Origin: Vulcanimicrobiota bacterium
GTDB taxonomy: Bacteria; Vulcanimicrobiota; Vulcanimicrobiia; Vulcanimicrobiales; Vulcanimicrobiaceae
Assembly: GCA_003164495.1 (NCBI GenBank)
Contig: PLTN01000145.1
Span: 1 to 51,157, forward strand
DNA: 51,157 bases
Direction of reading: 5' to 3'
The position numbers and the translations under genes were made by a program. The number at the start of each line of letters is the position of its first letter. Within the stretch, counting starts at the first letter, position 1. Below are positions 24,767-33,357 of the stretch, in pieces. The notes under the pieces were generated by a model. That model was not told the DNA's origin. It was given only the letters and a program-made list of their open reading frames with translations, and ran no database searches.

Positions 24767-26044
24767 TTACAAATGAGACGAAAAGAGAACCGAGCGCACG
24801 GCGTCGTTTCCGATGGCCGCGACTTCGTCGCGGTGGAGGACGAGTGACGGCCGCGCGTCGTGCGTCTCGCGCACGCGTCCGGCCCTCCCGCCGCCGGTGA
24901 CGTTGAGCAGGATGCGACGGTCGCGTTCCACCGATCCGTCCGCGACCGCCCGGATCAGCGCGGCCGTTGCGATGCCGGCTTCGGGGTCGATGTCGATCCC
25001 CTCGGACTCGGCGAAGAGCATCATCGCGTCGACCATCTCGTTGTTTTCGATCGAGAAGACCGTGCCGCTGCTCTCGCCCAGCGCTTCGCGCACGCCGCCG
25101 GCGATCGCGTAGGGTGGGGTTTGGTTGGAGAGCACTTGGGCGCCGATTTGCGCGATTTGGCGCCGGGCATCGGCCACCGACCGCTCGATCAGCACCGGCG
25201 CGTTGACGCTCCAGGCATCGAAGAGCGGCGTGAAGGGCGCATTCTGCGCCAGCATGAGTTGCGGGACCTGACCGCCGAAGCGGCCGTCGCCGATCAGCCG
25301 CAGCGCGGCTTCGCGCACGCCGAGGGCCCCGGCGGCACTGCCGACGGCCTGAAAATAGTAGTCCGGAATCGCGCCGATAGCGTCGGTGGCGGCCAGCATG
25401 ACGATGCCGAGGCCGTCGCGCCGGGCAACGTTGCGCACCCCGCCCTCGAGGATGAATTCCTCATCGGCGGCGAGCTGGCGCGAAAAGGCGATGGCGTCCT
25501 CGTACTCGGCGCCCTCGATGGCGACGATCTTGACCGACGGCCCGATCCGGGCGATGGCCGCGACGCGGTCGAACGCGTTGGCGGGAACGATGATGACCAG
25601 CGGGACGTCGTTGACCGTGCACGCATCCGCGAACGCGGCCGCCGTATTGCCGGCCGACGCGACGACGAGGGTACGACTTTCGTCGACTCCGATGCGGGCG
25701 AGCACCGCGTAGGCCTCGAGTTCCTTAAAGGTAGCCGTGCGCAGGGCTGCGCCGCGTTCGGGCCACCAGCCGTTGAAACCGATCCAGAGCTGTTCGAGAC
25801 CGAGCCGTTGGGCGAGGCCCGTGCTCTGGTAGACGGCGGTCTGCGCGGCGGTCGCGATCTCGCGGCCGCGCGGAAGCCAAGCCGCATAGCGCCGGATCGA
25901 GGGCTCGGCGGTGACGACGAAGGCCTTCTCGTCGTACTCGGTGCGAAGCAGGGCAGCGGCATGGTCGTTCGGGCAATCTAACCGAACGCCGTCGTCTGGG
26001 AACGTTCCGCCGCACCCCGTGCAGCGCAGCCGGTACTCGCGCAT
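24767..26044 (-). CDS. Cysteate synthase-like / threonine synthase-family PLP enzyme
   Basis: A 425-aa fold-type II PLP enzyme. It opens with a Cys-rich finger (LRCTGCGGTF...DCPNDHAA), then FNGWWPERGA and TFKELEA. The Lys of the latter is the probable Schiff-base residue near 107 (threonine synthases have SFKDR there). SAGNTAAAFADA (about 131-142) and a Gly-rich phosphate loop (VTGGGRAGRV) follow. From memory, the WPERGA...FKELEA pair is the hallmark of archaeal cysteate synthases, which make cysteate from phosphoserine and sulfite for coenzyme M. Ordinary threonine synthase remains possible. It is a lone gene, flanked by 132 and 106 bases of non-coding DNA. Confidence 0.75.
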   Translation of the reverse strand: MREYRLRCTGCGGTFPDDGVRLDCPNDHAAALLRTEYDEKAFVVTAEPSIRRYAAWLPRGREIATAAQTAVYQSTGLAQRLGLEQLWIGFNGWWPERGAALRTATFKELEAYAVLARIGVDESRTLVVASAGNTAAAFADACTVNDVPLVIIVPANAFDRVAAIARIGPSVKIVAIEGAEYEDAIAFSRQLAADEEFILEGGVRNVARRDGLGIVMLAATDAIGAIPDYYFQAVGSAAGALGVREAALRLIGDGRFGGQVPQLMLAQNAPFTPLFDAWSVNAPVLIERSVADARRQIAQIGAQVLSNQTPPYAIAGGVREALGESSGTVFSIENNEMVDAMMLFAESEGIDIDPEAGIATAALIRAVADGSVERDRRILLNVTGGGRAGRVRETHDARPSLVLHRDEVAAIGNDAVRSVLFSSHL

Positions 26045-26119
26045 GTATCAAAAGTATCGGCCGCGGGGCGACGCGGCGTTAGGCACCCCCGTCACTCTAA
26101 GCCGGGCGCTCCTCCAGGG

Positions 26120-26170
26120 CGTATCCGCCTAGGCGCCGGATACGGTCCGTATGCGTATCGTACGGACCGT
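26120..26170 (+). promoter_or_regulatory. Double hairpin over the start codon of the binding-protein gene
   Basis: Two perfect inverted repeats overlap by three bases. The first is CGTATCCG (26120-26127) with CGGATACG (26137-26144). The second is ACGGTCCGTA (26142-26151) with TACGGACCGT (26161-26170), followed by four T. The second hairpin contains the ATG (26151) in its arm and loop. The helices cannot both be complete, so they could switch the start codon between open and closed. No Shine-Dalgarno sequence is visible ahead of this ATG. Confidence 0.5.
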
Positions 26171-27194
26171 TTTGCTTTGCGCCGTTGCCGGGCTGTTCTT
26201 TGCGGCACCGGGAGGTACGGCGAGCAGCCAGGCGCTGGCCACGGTACGCGTGGGCATCCTCACCAGCACCACCGACGCGCCGCTGTGGATCGCCGATCAG
26301 TACGGCTACTTCAAAGATGAAGGACTGAGCGTTCAATTCCTCACCTTCAATTCGGGTGAGGCGATGATCGCGCCGCTCTCCACCGGGCAGCTCGAGGTGG
26401 GCGGGGGTTCGGCCGCGGCCAGCCTCTATAACGCGGTCGCGCGCGGCGCCGACGTGCGGCTCGTCGCCGATCTCGGCAGCGATCCGCCGGGCTATGGTTT
26501 CGATCAGATGCTCGTGCGCGCCGATCTCGTGAAGAGCGGCAAGTACAAGTCGGTTCGCGATCTGCGGGGCCTAACGATCGCGACCAACGCGCTGGGCAGC
26601 CCGTCGTCGACGCAATTGACGAAGTTTCTCGCCAAGGGCGGCTTGACGCTCGACGACGTGAAGCACATCTACCTGCCGTACACGCAGCACGAAGTCGCGA
26701 TGAAGAACGGTTCGCTCGACGCGGCTTCGACCATCGAACCGTTCGCGACGGATATGGTGAAGAGCGGAATCGCGGTAAAGGCCGCCGGCGACGACGAGTT
26801 CTATCCCAATCAGGAGATCTCGGTCGTGATGTACGGCGGCGCGTTCGTGCGCGAGCACCGCGATCTCGGCGTCAAGTTCATGCGCGCCTACATTCGCGGC
26901 GTGCGCTTCTACAACGATGCGCTCGCGCACGGGAAGCTCGCCGGTCCGAATGCCGCCGCCGTCATCAAGCTGCTCAACGACGAGACGAAGATGGACCCGG
27001 CGGTGCTGCGCGACATCGTGCCCACCGGTGCGAACCCCGACGGCAAGCTTAATGTTGCTTCGCTGCGCGAAGACCTCGCAGCGTATAAGGGCTGGGGTTT
27101 GATCGAAGGCAACGTCACGGCCGAGCAAACCGTCGACACTTCGTTTGCTGCCGATGCCGTCAAGGGACTCGGCCCGTACCGCAAAAAGACCTAA
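26151..27194 (+). CDS. NMT1/SsuA-type periplasmic substrate-binding protein 1
   Basis: A 347-aa exported binding protein of the nitrate/sulfonate/thiamine-precursor (NMT1/THI5-like) class. A signal peptide (MRIVRTVLLCAVAGLFFAAPG, cleavage near ASSQA) precedes VGILTSTTDAPLWIADQYGYFKDEGL, the standard first strand and helix. The segment FNSGEAMIAPLSTGQLEVGGG is typical ligand-pocket sequence. No Cys lipobox is present. No ABC permease or ATPase gene lies in the window. It may serve a distant ABC transporter or pass ligand to the NCS1 permease at 32 kb. The next gene starts four bases after its stop. Confidence 0.85.
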   Translation: MRIVRTVLLCAVAGLFFAAPGGTASSQALATVRVGILTSTTDAPLWIADQYGYFKDEGLSVQFLTFNSGEAMIAPLSTGQLEVGGGSAAASLYNAVARGADVRLVADLGSDPPGYGFDQMLVRADLVKSGKYKSVRDLRGLTIATNALGSPSSTQLTKFLAKGGLTLDDVKHIYLPYTQHEVAMKNGSLDAASTIEPFATDMVKSGIAVKAAGDDEFYPNQEISVVMYGGAFVREHRDLGVKFMRAYIRGVRFYNDALAHGKLAGPNAAAVIKLLNDETKMDPAVLRDIVPTGANPDGKLNVASLREDLAAYKGWGLIEGNVTAEQTVDTSFAADAVKGLGPYRKKT

Positions 27195-27198
27195 TCGC

Positions 27199-28041
27199 AT
27201 GCAGACGATCGGCGCGTTGCGGGAGCGCCTGCAAACCGACGGCTTCGCGGTGATCGAGGGCTTCAAGTCCGCAGCCGCGATCGCGGAGTTACGCGCGCGG
27301 GCCGCCGAGATCGTCGAGGCCTTCGACCCGAGCGTCGCGAGCGGCGTGTTTTCCGCCGCCGATGAGAATGAGCGCGCCGACGAATACTTCCTCGGCTCGG
27401 GTTCGACCGTGCGCTGTTTCTTCGAAGAAGAGGCCTTTGATGCCGACGGCGAGCTGCGCCAGCCGAAAGGGCTCTCGATCAACAAGATCGGGCACGCCAT
27501 GCACGACCTCGACCCGGTCTTCGAGCGCTTTTCGCGTGGTCCGGAACTCGACGCGCTCGTGCGGCGCGCCGGCATCGCCGAACCGCACGTCTACCAGTCG
27601 ATGTACATCTTCAAGCAGCCGCACATCGGCGGCGAGGTGCGCTGGCACCAGGACGCGACGTATTTCTGGACCGAGCCGCAGACCGTGGTCACGTTGTGGT
27701 TTGCGCTCGAGCGGGCCGACCGCACCAACGGCTGCCTGTGGGTGCAGCGCGGCGGCCAACGTACGCCGCTGCGCGAGCGGTTCGTCGTCGAGAATCGCGT
27801 CGGCAAGCCGGTCAAGCTCGATAGCACGCCGTGGCCGTCGGAGGCCGACGCCGAACCGGTGGAAGTCGAGGCGGGGACGCTGGTCGTCTTCCACGGACGC
27901 CTGCCGCACTACAGCGCGCCCAATCGTTCCGCCGTCTCGCGTCATGCGTACACGCTGCACGTGGTCGACGGACGGGCGGCCTACGCGCGAGAAAATTGGT
28001 TGCAGCGCGATGCGGCCCTGCCGGTACGTGGATTCGTCTAA
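27199..28041 (+). CDS. Phytanoyl-CoA dioxygenase (PhyH)-family Fe(II)/2OG oxygenase
   Basis: A 280-aa non-haem iron oxygenase. The facial triad is visible as RWHQDATYF (His and Asp, near residue 155) and a distal His in VVFHGRLPHYSAPN (near residue 235), with SRHAY supplying a 2-oxoglutarate Arg. The N-terminal TDGFAVIEGFKS is the family start. It most resembles PHYHD1-like proteins, whose substrates are varied, so no product is claimed. It lies between binding protein 1 and the TonB receptor on the same strand and is probably co-transcribed with the former. Confidence 0.87.
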   Translation: MQTIGALRERLQTDGFAVIEGFKSAAAIAELRARAAEIVEAFDPSVASGVFSAADENERADEYFLGSGSTVRCFFEEEAFDADGELRQPKGLSINKIGHAMHDLDPVFERFSRGPELDALVRRAGIAEPHVYQSMYIFKQPHIGGEVRWHQDATYFWTEPQTVVTLWFALERADRTNGCLWVQRGGQRTPLRERFVVENRVGKPVKLDSTPWPSEADAEPVEVEAGTLVVFHGRLPHYSAPNRSAVSRHAYTLHVVDGRAAYARENWLQRDAALPVRGFV

Positions 28042-28058
28042 CGACATGGTGGCTATTA

Positions 28059-28082
28059 CACTCTTGCAACAAATGTAGAGTG
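28059..28082. promoter_or_regulatory. Inverted repeat upstream of the TonB-dependent receptor
   Basis: CACTCT (28059-28064) and AGAGTG (28077-28082) are perfect inverted copies separated by 12 bases, in the 117-base gap before the receptor. It could be an operator for a dimeric regulator. No regulator gene is nearby and the motif was not seen ahead of other genes here. Confidence 0.25.
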
Positions 28083-28158
28083 ACGCGCATCTAGCGCTTC
28101 CTTATCATGCCATTAACCCCGGCGCAGTGCCGCGTGGTTTTGATTTTTTGGGGGAGCC

Positions 28159-31047
28159 TTGATCGAGACGTCAGTCTGGCGCCGCATTGTTGTGGCCGCC
28201 GCGAGCATTGCAATCGCGGCAACGACTATCGGACCGGCAATGGCAGCATCGGACCCGCCGGCCATGGTCGCGCAAGCGACGACCGGCACGCTCTCGGGCG
28301 CCGTGAAGACGCCGGCGGGCGAACCGGTCTCGGGTGCAACGGTGAGCGTGAAGGGTCCGGCGCAGATGAGCGCGACCACCGCCGATGACGGCACGTTCTC
28401 GATCAGCGTCGCTCCGGGTCTCTATCAAATCACCGTGAACAAGGGCGGCTATCAGTCCGTCTCGCTCGCCGACGTGGCCGTCGTCGCCGGCGCAACCCAA
28501 CCCGTGAACATCTCGCTCGCGGCCGTCGACCTCTCGACGCTGCGAACGATCGGCACCGTGACGGCCAGCGGCCGGGCCTCGCAGATCAACACCGGCGCCG
28601 CGACGCAGAGTTATACCAGCGCCGCGCAGTTTGCCGATTACGGCAGTCCGCAAGTCAACGATGTGCTCGAACGCATTCCCGACGTGACGATCGAGAAGCT
28701 CGGCACGCAGGCCGACACGGCGATCGTCGTTGGCGGCTTACAGCCGTACGAGACGCAGGTCCTGATCGACGGTCACCCGGTGGCGCTCGGGCAGTACGGC
28801 GTGTGGTTCAGCCAATACTTTCCCTCGTATCTGATCGGCGGTGCCGAGACGGAATCCGGCCCCGGCAACACCACGCCGTTCGCGAACATCGCGGTTGCCG
28901 GTACGGTGAACCTCACGACGCCGGACTTCACGACGAAGACGACGGCGCAAGCCACCTACGGGTACGACCAGTATCAATCGCAATACGGGAACGCACTTTT
29001 CACCGGCTCGCTCGGGAATCTCCAGTACGTGCTCGGCGCCGGAACCGCCGGCGACAACGGCTATTGGTATAAGAAAAGCGCGTGCGACGTGTACGTCACG
29101 GATCCGTCGACGGTCCCGAATACGCCCGGCTTCGCCGGCATCGTGCCGTTCTGCGGCGATTTCAGCGGCTCGTACCACTCGCGCGGCATGCTCGGCAAAC
29201 TCCGCTATAACTTCTCGCCGGCGACATCGATCGACTTCGGTTTCATCGGGTCGTTCGGCGGCTTCTCGCCGCAAGGGTCGGCTTGGGGTGAAGACTACGG
29301 TCCGACCCTCGTCGAGGGCTGTATCCCGGGCACGCTGCAGTGCACGAGCCCGCAAAATGCCAATCTGATCGGTACGACGATCCAGGGCTTCTATTGGTTC
29401 CCCGGTACGGAAATTCAGAACACGCAGCAGATGTACACCGCACAACTCCGTACATCGCTCGGCAACGACACGATCGTCGACCGGCCGTATCTCGGTTCGC
29501 TCCAACCGGAAACCTACGATGGAACGGGCGAGGGCTACTACCCGGCATTCTACGCACCGAACGCGTCGTATCCGGCCTGCCCGCCGGTCGGCACGACGAT
29601 TACGGTCACATGCTATCCCGGCCCGCAGTCGCTGCCGCCCGGCACGCAAATCACCGGCACACCGAACAACACGTTTTTGAACTCGCCCAATCAGTTCGAA
29701 GCGACGGCTTGTCCGCCCGGCACGATCAACAGCTTCAACCAGATCAACAGCCCGTCGAACACCATCGTCACGGTGAACGGTCAGGAAGAGTGCTTCCAGT
29801 ATCCGTACAGCACCTACGAACAGGACAAACTGTACGGCAACACCTTTCAGTACGTCCACCCGTTCGGTAATAGCGAACTCACCTTTACGTACGACTTCCA
29901 CGGGTCGAGCACGTTCGCGTACGTGAACAACCCGGCCAACTTTGCGGTCCCGCTTTCATCGACGCGCTTCTCGACGTTCTCGCTGACGGGCTCGCTCGGA
30001 ATGATCGAGCATCTCACGATCAACTTCGGCCTCTACAACACGCAGTGGACGGCGTCCGGGCAACAACCCGTCCTCGACGTCGCGACCAACACCATCACCG
30101 GTTACGGCCCGCTCGGGCGCAGCGTTTCGCGCTTCGATCCGCACTTTGCGTTGGTGTTCCGGCCGGTCGCCGACACGTCGTACCGCGTTGCGCTCGGCAG
30201 CTCGGAAACGTTCCCCTTCGTCGGCGACATCAGCGGTGCGGCGATCAGTCAACCGCCGGCATTCTTGTTCTCGGCCGGGAGCATCTCGCAGAAAAATCCC
30301 AACCTCTTGCCCGAGTATGCCATGGCCTACAGCGCCGGTGTCGATCACCGCTTCCACAACGGCTCGATCGCATCGCTCGATCTGCAGGACACGGTCGTGC
30401 AGAACGTCTTCCAGCAGTCGACGGTGCTCGAGACCGTGCCCTTCCAAGGCTCGACCGGCATCCTCGGTATCTTCACGCCGATCAACGTCGCGCGCATGGA
30501 AGCGAAGCTGGCGACGTTCAAGTACAACTATTCGCCGGCGCTGGGTCTCGGCTACAACGTGGCCGCGACGGCCGACAGTTCGGTGCTGAGCGGCATTCCG
30601 GCGGCGGTGTTCAACGGCAGTCCCGGTCTGCCGGCCAACAACGTGCAAGTCTGCGGCGGTGCCGCCTTCACGCCCGGCCTCGCGACGTGTATTCCGTACC
30701 TGAAGGCCTACGGCCAGATCACGTACGCGTGGCACGGCGGCGGACACGCGGAGATCGGCGCGGATTTCGAAGGCAAGAACAATCCCTACTATCAGCCGCC
30801 GTTTACGATTCTGGATCTTGCGTTCAAGCAGCCGCTGACGAAGAATCTCGAATTCAACCTCTCCGTCCAGAACCTGTTCAACAACAACACCTACAACTAT
30901 CTGCCGGCCGCGAACGCGGGCGTGCCGGCGGTTGGCGACTACACGCCCGACGGCGTGACGATCGCGCAAGGTGCCTTCTCGACGTACCGCATCCCGGCGC
31001 CGACGCGTACGGTGCGCGTCTCGTTGCGAGCGCATCTCGGTAACTGA
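28159..31047 (+). CDS. TonB-dependent receptor with N-terminal carboxypeptidase-regulatory domain
   Basis: A 962-aa outer-membrane receptor. It has a signal peptide (about residues 1-30, ending AMA) and a CarboxypepD_reg-like beta sandwich (about 42-120: GTLSGAVKTPAGEPVSGATV...DDGTFSISVAPGLY). A plug domain (about 130-265: VNDVLERIPDVTIEKLG, VLIDGHPV, NVNL-like TVNLTTPD) is followed by a beta barrel to the C-terminus. Barrel loops are rich in Asn/Pro/Tyr and carry a few Cys (CDVY, FCGDF, CIPGT), possibly disulfide-bonded. It starts with TTG just after GGGGGAG. It supports a diderm host and supplies the outer-membrane step for this cluster's ligand. The TonB box is not obvious. Confidence 0.9.
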   Translation: MIETSVWRRIVVAAASIAIAATTIGPAMAASDPPAMVAQATTGTLSGAVKTPAGEPVSGATVSVKGPAQMSATTADDGTFSISVAPGLYQITVNKGGYQSVSLADVAVVAGATQPVNISLAAVDLSTLRTIGTVTASGRASQINTGAATQSYTSAAQFADYGSPQVNDVLERIPDVTIEKLGTQADTAIVVGGLQPYETQVLIDGHPVALGQYGVWFSQYFPSYLIGGAETESGPGNTTPFANIAVAGTVNLTTPDFTTKTTAQATYGYDQYQSQYGNALFTGSLGNLQYVLGAGTAGDNGYWYKKSACDVYVTDPSTVPNTPGFAGIVPFCGDFSGSYHSRGMLGKLRYNFSPATSIDFGFIGSFGGFSPQGSAWGEDYGPTLVEGCIPGTLQCTSPQNANLIGTTIQGFYWFPGTEIQNTQQMYTAQLRTSLGNDTIVDRPYLGSLQPETYDGTGEGYYPAFYAPNASYPACPPVGTTITVTCYPGPQSLPPGTQITGTPNNTFLNSPNQFEATACPPGTINSFNQINSPSNTIVTVNGQEECFQYPYSTYEQDKLYGNTFQYVHPFGNSELTFTYDFHGSSTFAYVNNPANFAVPLSSTRFSTFSLTGSLGMIEHLTINFGLYNTQWTASGQQPVLDVATNTITGYGPLGRSVSRFDPHFALVFRPVADTSYRVALGSSETFPFVGDISGAAISQPPAFLFSAGSISQKNPNLLPEYAMAYSAGVDHRFHNGSIASLDLQDTVVQNVFQQSTVLETVPFQGSTGILGIFTPINVARMEAKLATFKYNYSPALGLGYNVAATADSSVLSGIPAAVFNGSPGLPANNVQVCGGAAFTPGLATCIPYLKAYGQITYAWHGGGHAEIGADFEGKNNPYYQPPFTILDLAFKQPLTKNLEFNLSVQNLFNNNTYNYLPAANAGVPAVGDYTPDGVTIAQGAFSTYRIPAPTRTVRVSLRAHLGN

Positions 31048-32008
31048 TATCAGCGGCGACATCCCGATCGTTTCGGTCGACGGCTTGCGATCGGGCCGTC
31101 GCGGCGATCTCGAGCGTGTCGGCGCGGAGATCGGGCGCGCCGCTCGAGGGCTGGGGTTCTTCTCGGTTGCACAGCACGGCATTCCGCAATCGCTCGTCGA
31201 TGCGGTCTTTGCCGAATCCGCGACGTTCTTCGCGTTGCCGGCGGCCGAAAAGGAACGTTTATCGGTTGCCAACTCGACGAGCTATCGCGGTTACGTACGC
31301 CTCGGCGAGGAGAAACTCGATCCGGCGCTCGCCGGCGACGTCAAGGAGTGCTTCAACGCCGGTCCGGATCTCGCGGCCGACGATCCCGACGTGCTCGCCG
31401 GCAAGCCGTTTCATGCGGTGAATCAGTGGCCGGATCTGCCGGCATTTCGCGCAACGCTCCTCGAATTTCATCGGGCCGCATTGGAGCTCGTCGTACTCTT
31501 GCACCGCGCCGTGGCAGTCGATCTCGGCATCCACGAACGTTTCTTCGACCGGTACTTCACGGAGGCGGTCGGCGTGCTGCGGCTGCTGCACTATCCGCCG
31601 CATCCGGGAACCTTCGACGGTCGCGTTTACGGCGCGGGCGCGCACACCGACTACGGCAACCTCACGCTGCTCGCGCAAGATACGGTCGGCGGCCTCGAAG
31701 TGCGCAAGCGCGACGGCAGCTGGACGATTGTGCCGCCGGTAGCCGGAACGTTCGTGTGCAACATCGGCGACTGCCTCATGCGCTGGACGAACGACGTGTA
31801 CGTCTCGAACGCGCATCGCGTGGTGAACCAATCCGGACGCGAACGGTATTCGGTCGCCTACTTCGGCGATCCGAACTCCGATGCGCTGGTGGCGTGTCTG
31901 CCCTCGGTGCTCGGCCCGGGTGAGACGCCGAAGTACCCGCCGATCACCTACGCGGAGTACCTGCGCTCGCGCTACGACGCGACCTACACGGTGGCACCGT
32001 CGCCGTGA
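30971..32008 (+). CDS. Isopenicillin-N-synthase-like Fe(II)/2OG oxygenase 1
   Basis: A soluble IPNS-family dioxygenase, up to 345 aa. The family N-terminus IPIVSVDGL and GFFSVAQHGIP are followed by the metal triad AHTDYGNLTLL (His, Asp) and NAHRVVN (distal His). RYSVAYF supplies the Arg-x-Ser 2-oxoglutarate clamp. Similar enzymes hydroxylate nucleobases (thymine 7-hydroxylase) or amino-acid-derived compounds. The start is uncertain: the only ordinary start codon before IPIVSVD is GTG 30971, which overlaps the receptor's end by 77 bases. Initiation nearer 31040 would need a rare codon. Its stop overlaps the NCS1 GTG. The close paralogue at 33354 suggests a pair acting on related substrates. 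Confidence 0.85.
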   Translation: MPSRRTASRRRRVRCASRCERISVTDISGDIPIVSVDGLRSGRRGDLERVGAEIGRAARGLGFFSVAQHGIPQSLVDAVFAESATFFALPAAEKERLSVANSTSYRGYVRLGEEKLDPALAGDVKECFNAGPDLAADDPDVLAGKPFHAVNQWPDLPAFRATLLEFHRAALELVVLLHRAVAVDLGIHERFFDRYFTEAVGVLRLLHYPPHPGTFDGRVYGAGAHTDYGNLTLLAQDTVGGLEVRKRDGSWTIVPPVAGTFVCNIGDCLMRWTNDVYVSNAHRVVNQSGRERYSVAYFGDPNSDALVACLPSVLGPGETPKYPPITYAEYLRSRYDATYTVAPSP

Positions 32009-33357
32009 GCGGTTTCGTCGAAGACGTCCACGCGAGCTTGGTCGAGAACGGGGTGGCGCCCGAGCAACAGACGATGGCGCTCGACAAGGTGTTCTGGAGC
32101 CACTTCTGCACGAACCTCGCTCCGGCGACGTGGGTGCTCGGTGCCCTGCTCGTCGGTATCGGTCTCGACTTCCGGGCGGGGCTGCTGGCAATTCTGATCG
32201 GCAACGTGCTCGGCGCTCTGCCGGTCGGCTTGAACTCGACGATCGGTCCGCGCACCGGTCTGACGCAAATCGAAATATCCCGGTTCGCGTTCGGCCGGCT
32301 CGGTACGCGCGTGCCGTCGTGGCTCAACTGGTTTTGTGCCGTCGGCTGGGATGCGGTGAACAACGTGCCGTCGGTGCTGGCGGTGCTCGCGCTCGCGGCG
32401 CTGTTCGGGCTCACCGTTCCGTTTTGGCTGGGCTTGTCGTTGCTGGTTGCCATTCAGCTCGCCGCCAGCATGTACGGACACCATGTGGTGCAGTTACTGG
32501 CCAAGTACTTGTGCTACGTTCTGATCGTCGTCTTCTCGATCACCGCCGGCGTGGCGATTCTCAAAGGCGGTTCCCTCGCAACCGTGCATGCAGCGATCAA
32601 GCCGGCGACGTTCATGCTGGGCGTCTCGATGATCGCCGGATTTACGATCGGCTTCGCGCCGTACTCCGCCGACTACACGCGCTACCTGCCGCGTGCGACG
32701 AAGCCCGGCACGATCTTCCTGCTGAGCTTCAGCGGCGTCGCGCTTTCCGCCACGCTGATCGAACTCGTCGGACTGCTCACGGCGAGCCGGCTCACCGATC
32801 TCTCGGCCGCGGGTGTGATCGCCGGCATCGGCACGATGACCGGTCCGTTTGCGCCCGTTGCGCTGATTGCGATCGCCGCGTCCGCGGTGTCGATCAATTC
32901 GATCAACGACAATACCGCCGCCTACAGCTTGATCTCCACCGGCATTCGTCTTCGGCGCGACGTTGCGGCCGTCATCACGACGGCCTGCGGCTTCGCTTTG
33001 GCCGTTGCCGGGGCCGGAAAATTCGCCGAGCTCTTCTCGAACTATCTGCTGCTGCTGCTCTACTGGATCGCACCGTGGGCCGGCATCGTGCTGACCGACT
33101 GGTGGATGTTCGGCGGCAGCGCGCGTCCCGCGCGCCGTTGGGGTTCCGGTGCGACGATCTTCATCATCGTCACGCCGCTCACGATCGCGCTGTTCTCGGC
33201 GACGCCGATCTACACGGGGCCGATCGCCAAGCTGCTCGACGGTACCGACATCGGGTTCTTCGTCGGATTCTTTGTCGCTGCGTTGTGCTATGCCGCCGTC
33301 GAACGCGGGCGCCAATCCGCTCCGGCAGCCTACTCCGTGGCGGACCCCGTCGTATGA
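32005..33357 (+). CDS. NCS1-family nucleobase:cation symporter
   Basis: A 450-aa inner-membrane permease with about 12 hydrophobic helices, of the cytosine/purine/hydantoin/allantoin (NCS1) family. Supporting features are the N-terminal helix WSHFCTNLAPATWVLGALLVGIGLD, GPRTGLTQIEISRFAFG, a central FTIGFAPYSADYTRYLP segment and a NSINDNTAAYSL helix, all typical of CodB-like carriers. It uses H+ or Na+ to import a base or related heterocycle. It is translationally coupled to oxygenases on both sides (GTGA and ATGA overlaps), so the imported molecule is the likely oxygenase substrate. Confidence 0.9.
   Translation: MSGFVEDVHASLVENGVAPEQQTMALDKVFWSHFCTNLAPATWVLGALLVGIGLDFRAGLLAILIGNVLGALPVGLNSTIGPRTGLTQIEISRFAFGRLGTRVPSWLNWFCAVGWDAVNNVPSVLAVLALAALFGLTVPFWLGLSLLVAIQLAASMYGHHVVQLLAKYLCYVLIVVFSITAGVAILKGGSLATVHAAIKPATFMLGVSMIAGFTIGFAPYSADYTRYLPRATKPGTIFLLSFSGVALSATLIELVGLLTASRLTDLSAAGVIAGIGTMTGPFAPVALIAIAASAVSINSINDNTAAYSLISTGIRLRRDVAAVITTACGFALAVAGAGKFAELFSNYLLLLLYWIAPWAGIVLTDWWMFGGSARPARRWGSGATIFIIVTPLTIALFSATPIYTGPIAKLLDGTDIGFFVGFFVAALCYAAVERGRQSAPAAYSVADPVV

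Noticed and set aside
31881-33353. A 796-aa frame extending oxygenase 2 upstream
   Set aside because: The upstream part is a shadow of the NCS1 permease; the oxygenase N-terminus VPVIDIGAL follows directly after ATG 33354.
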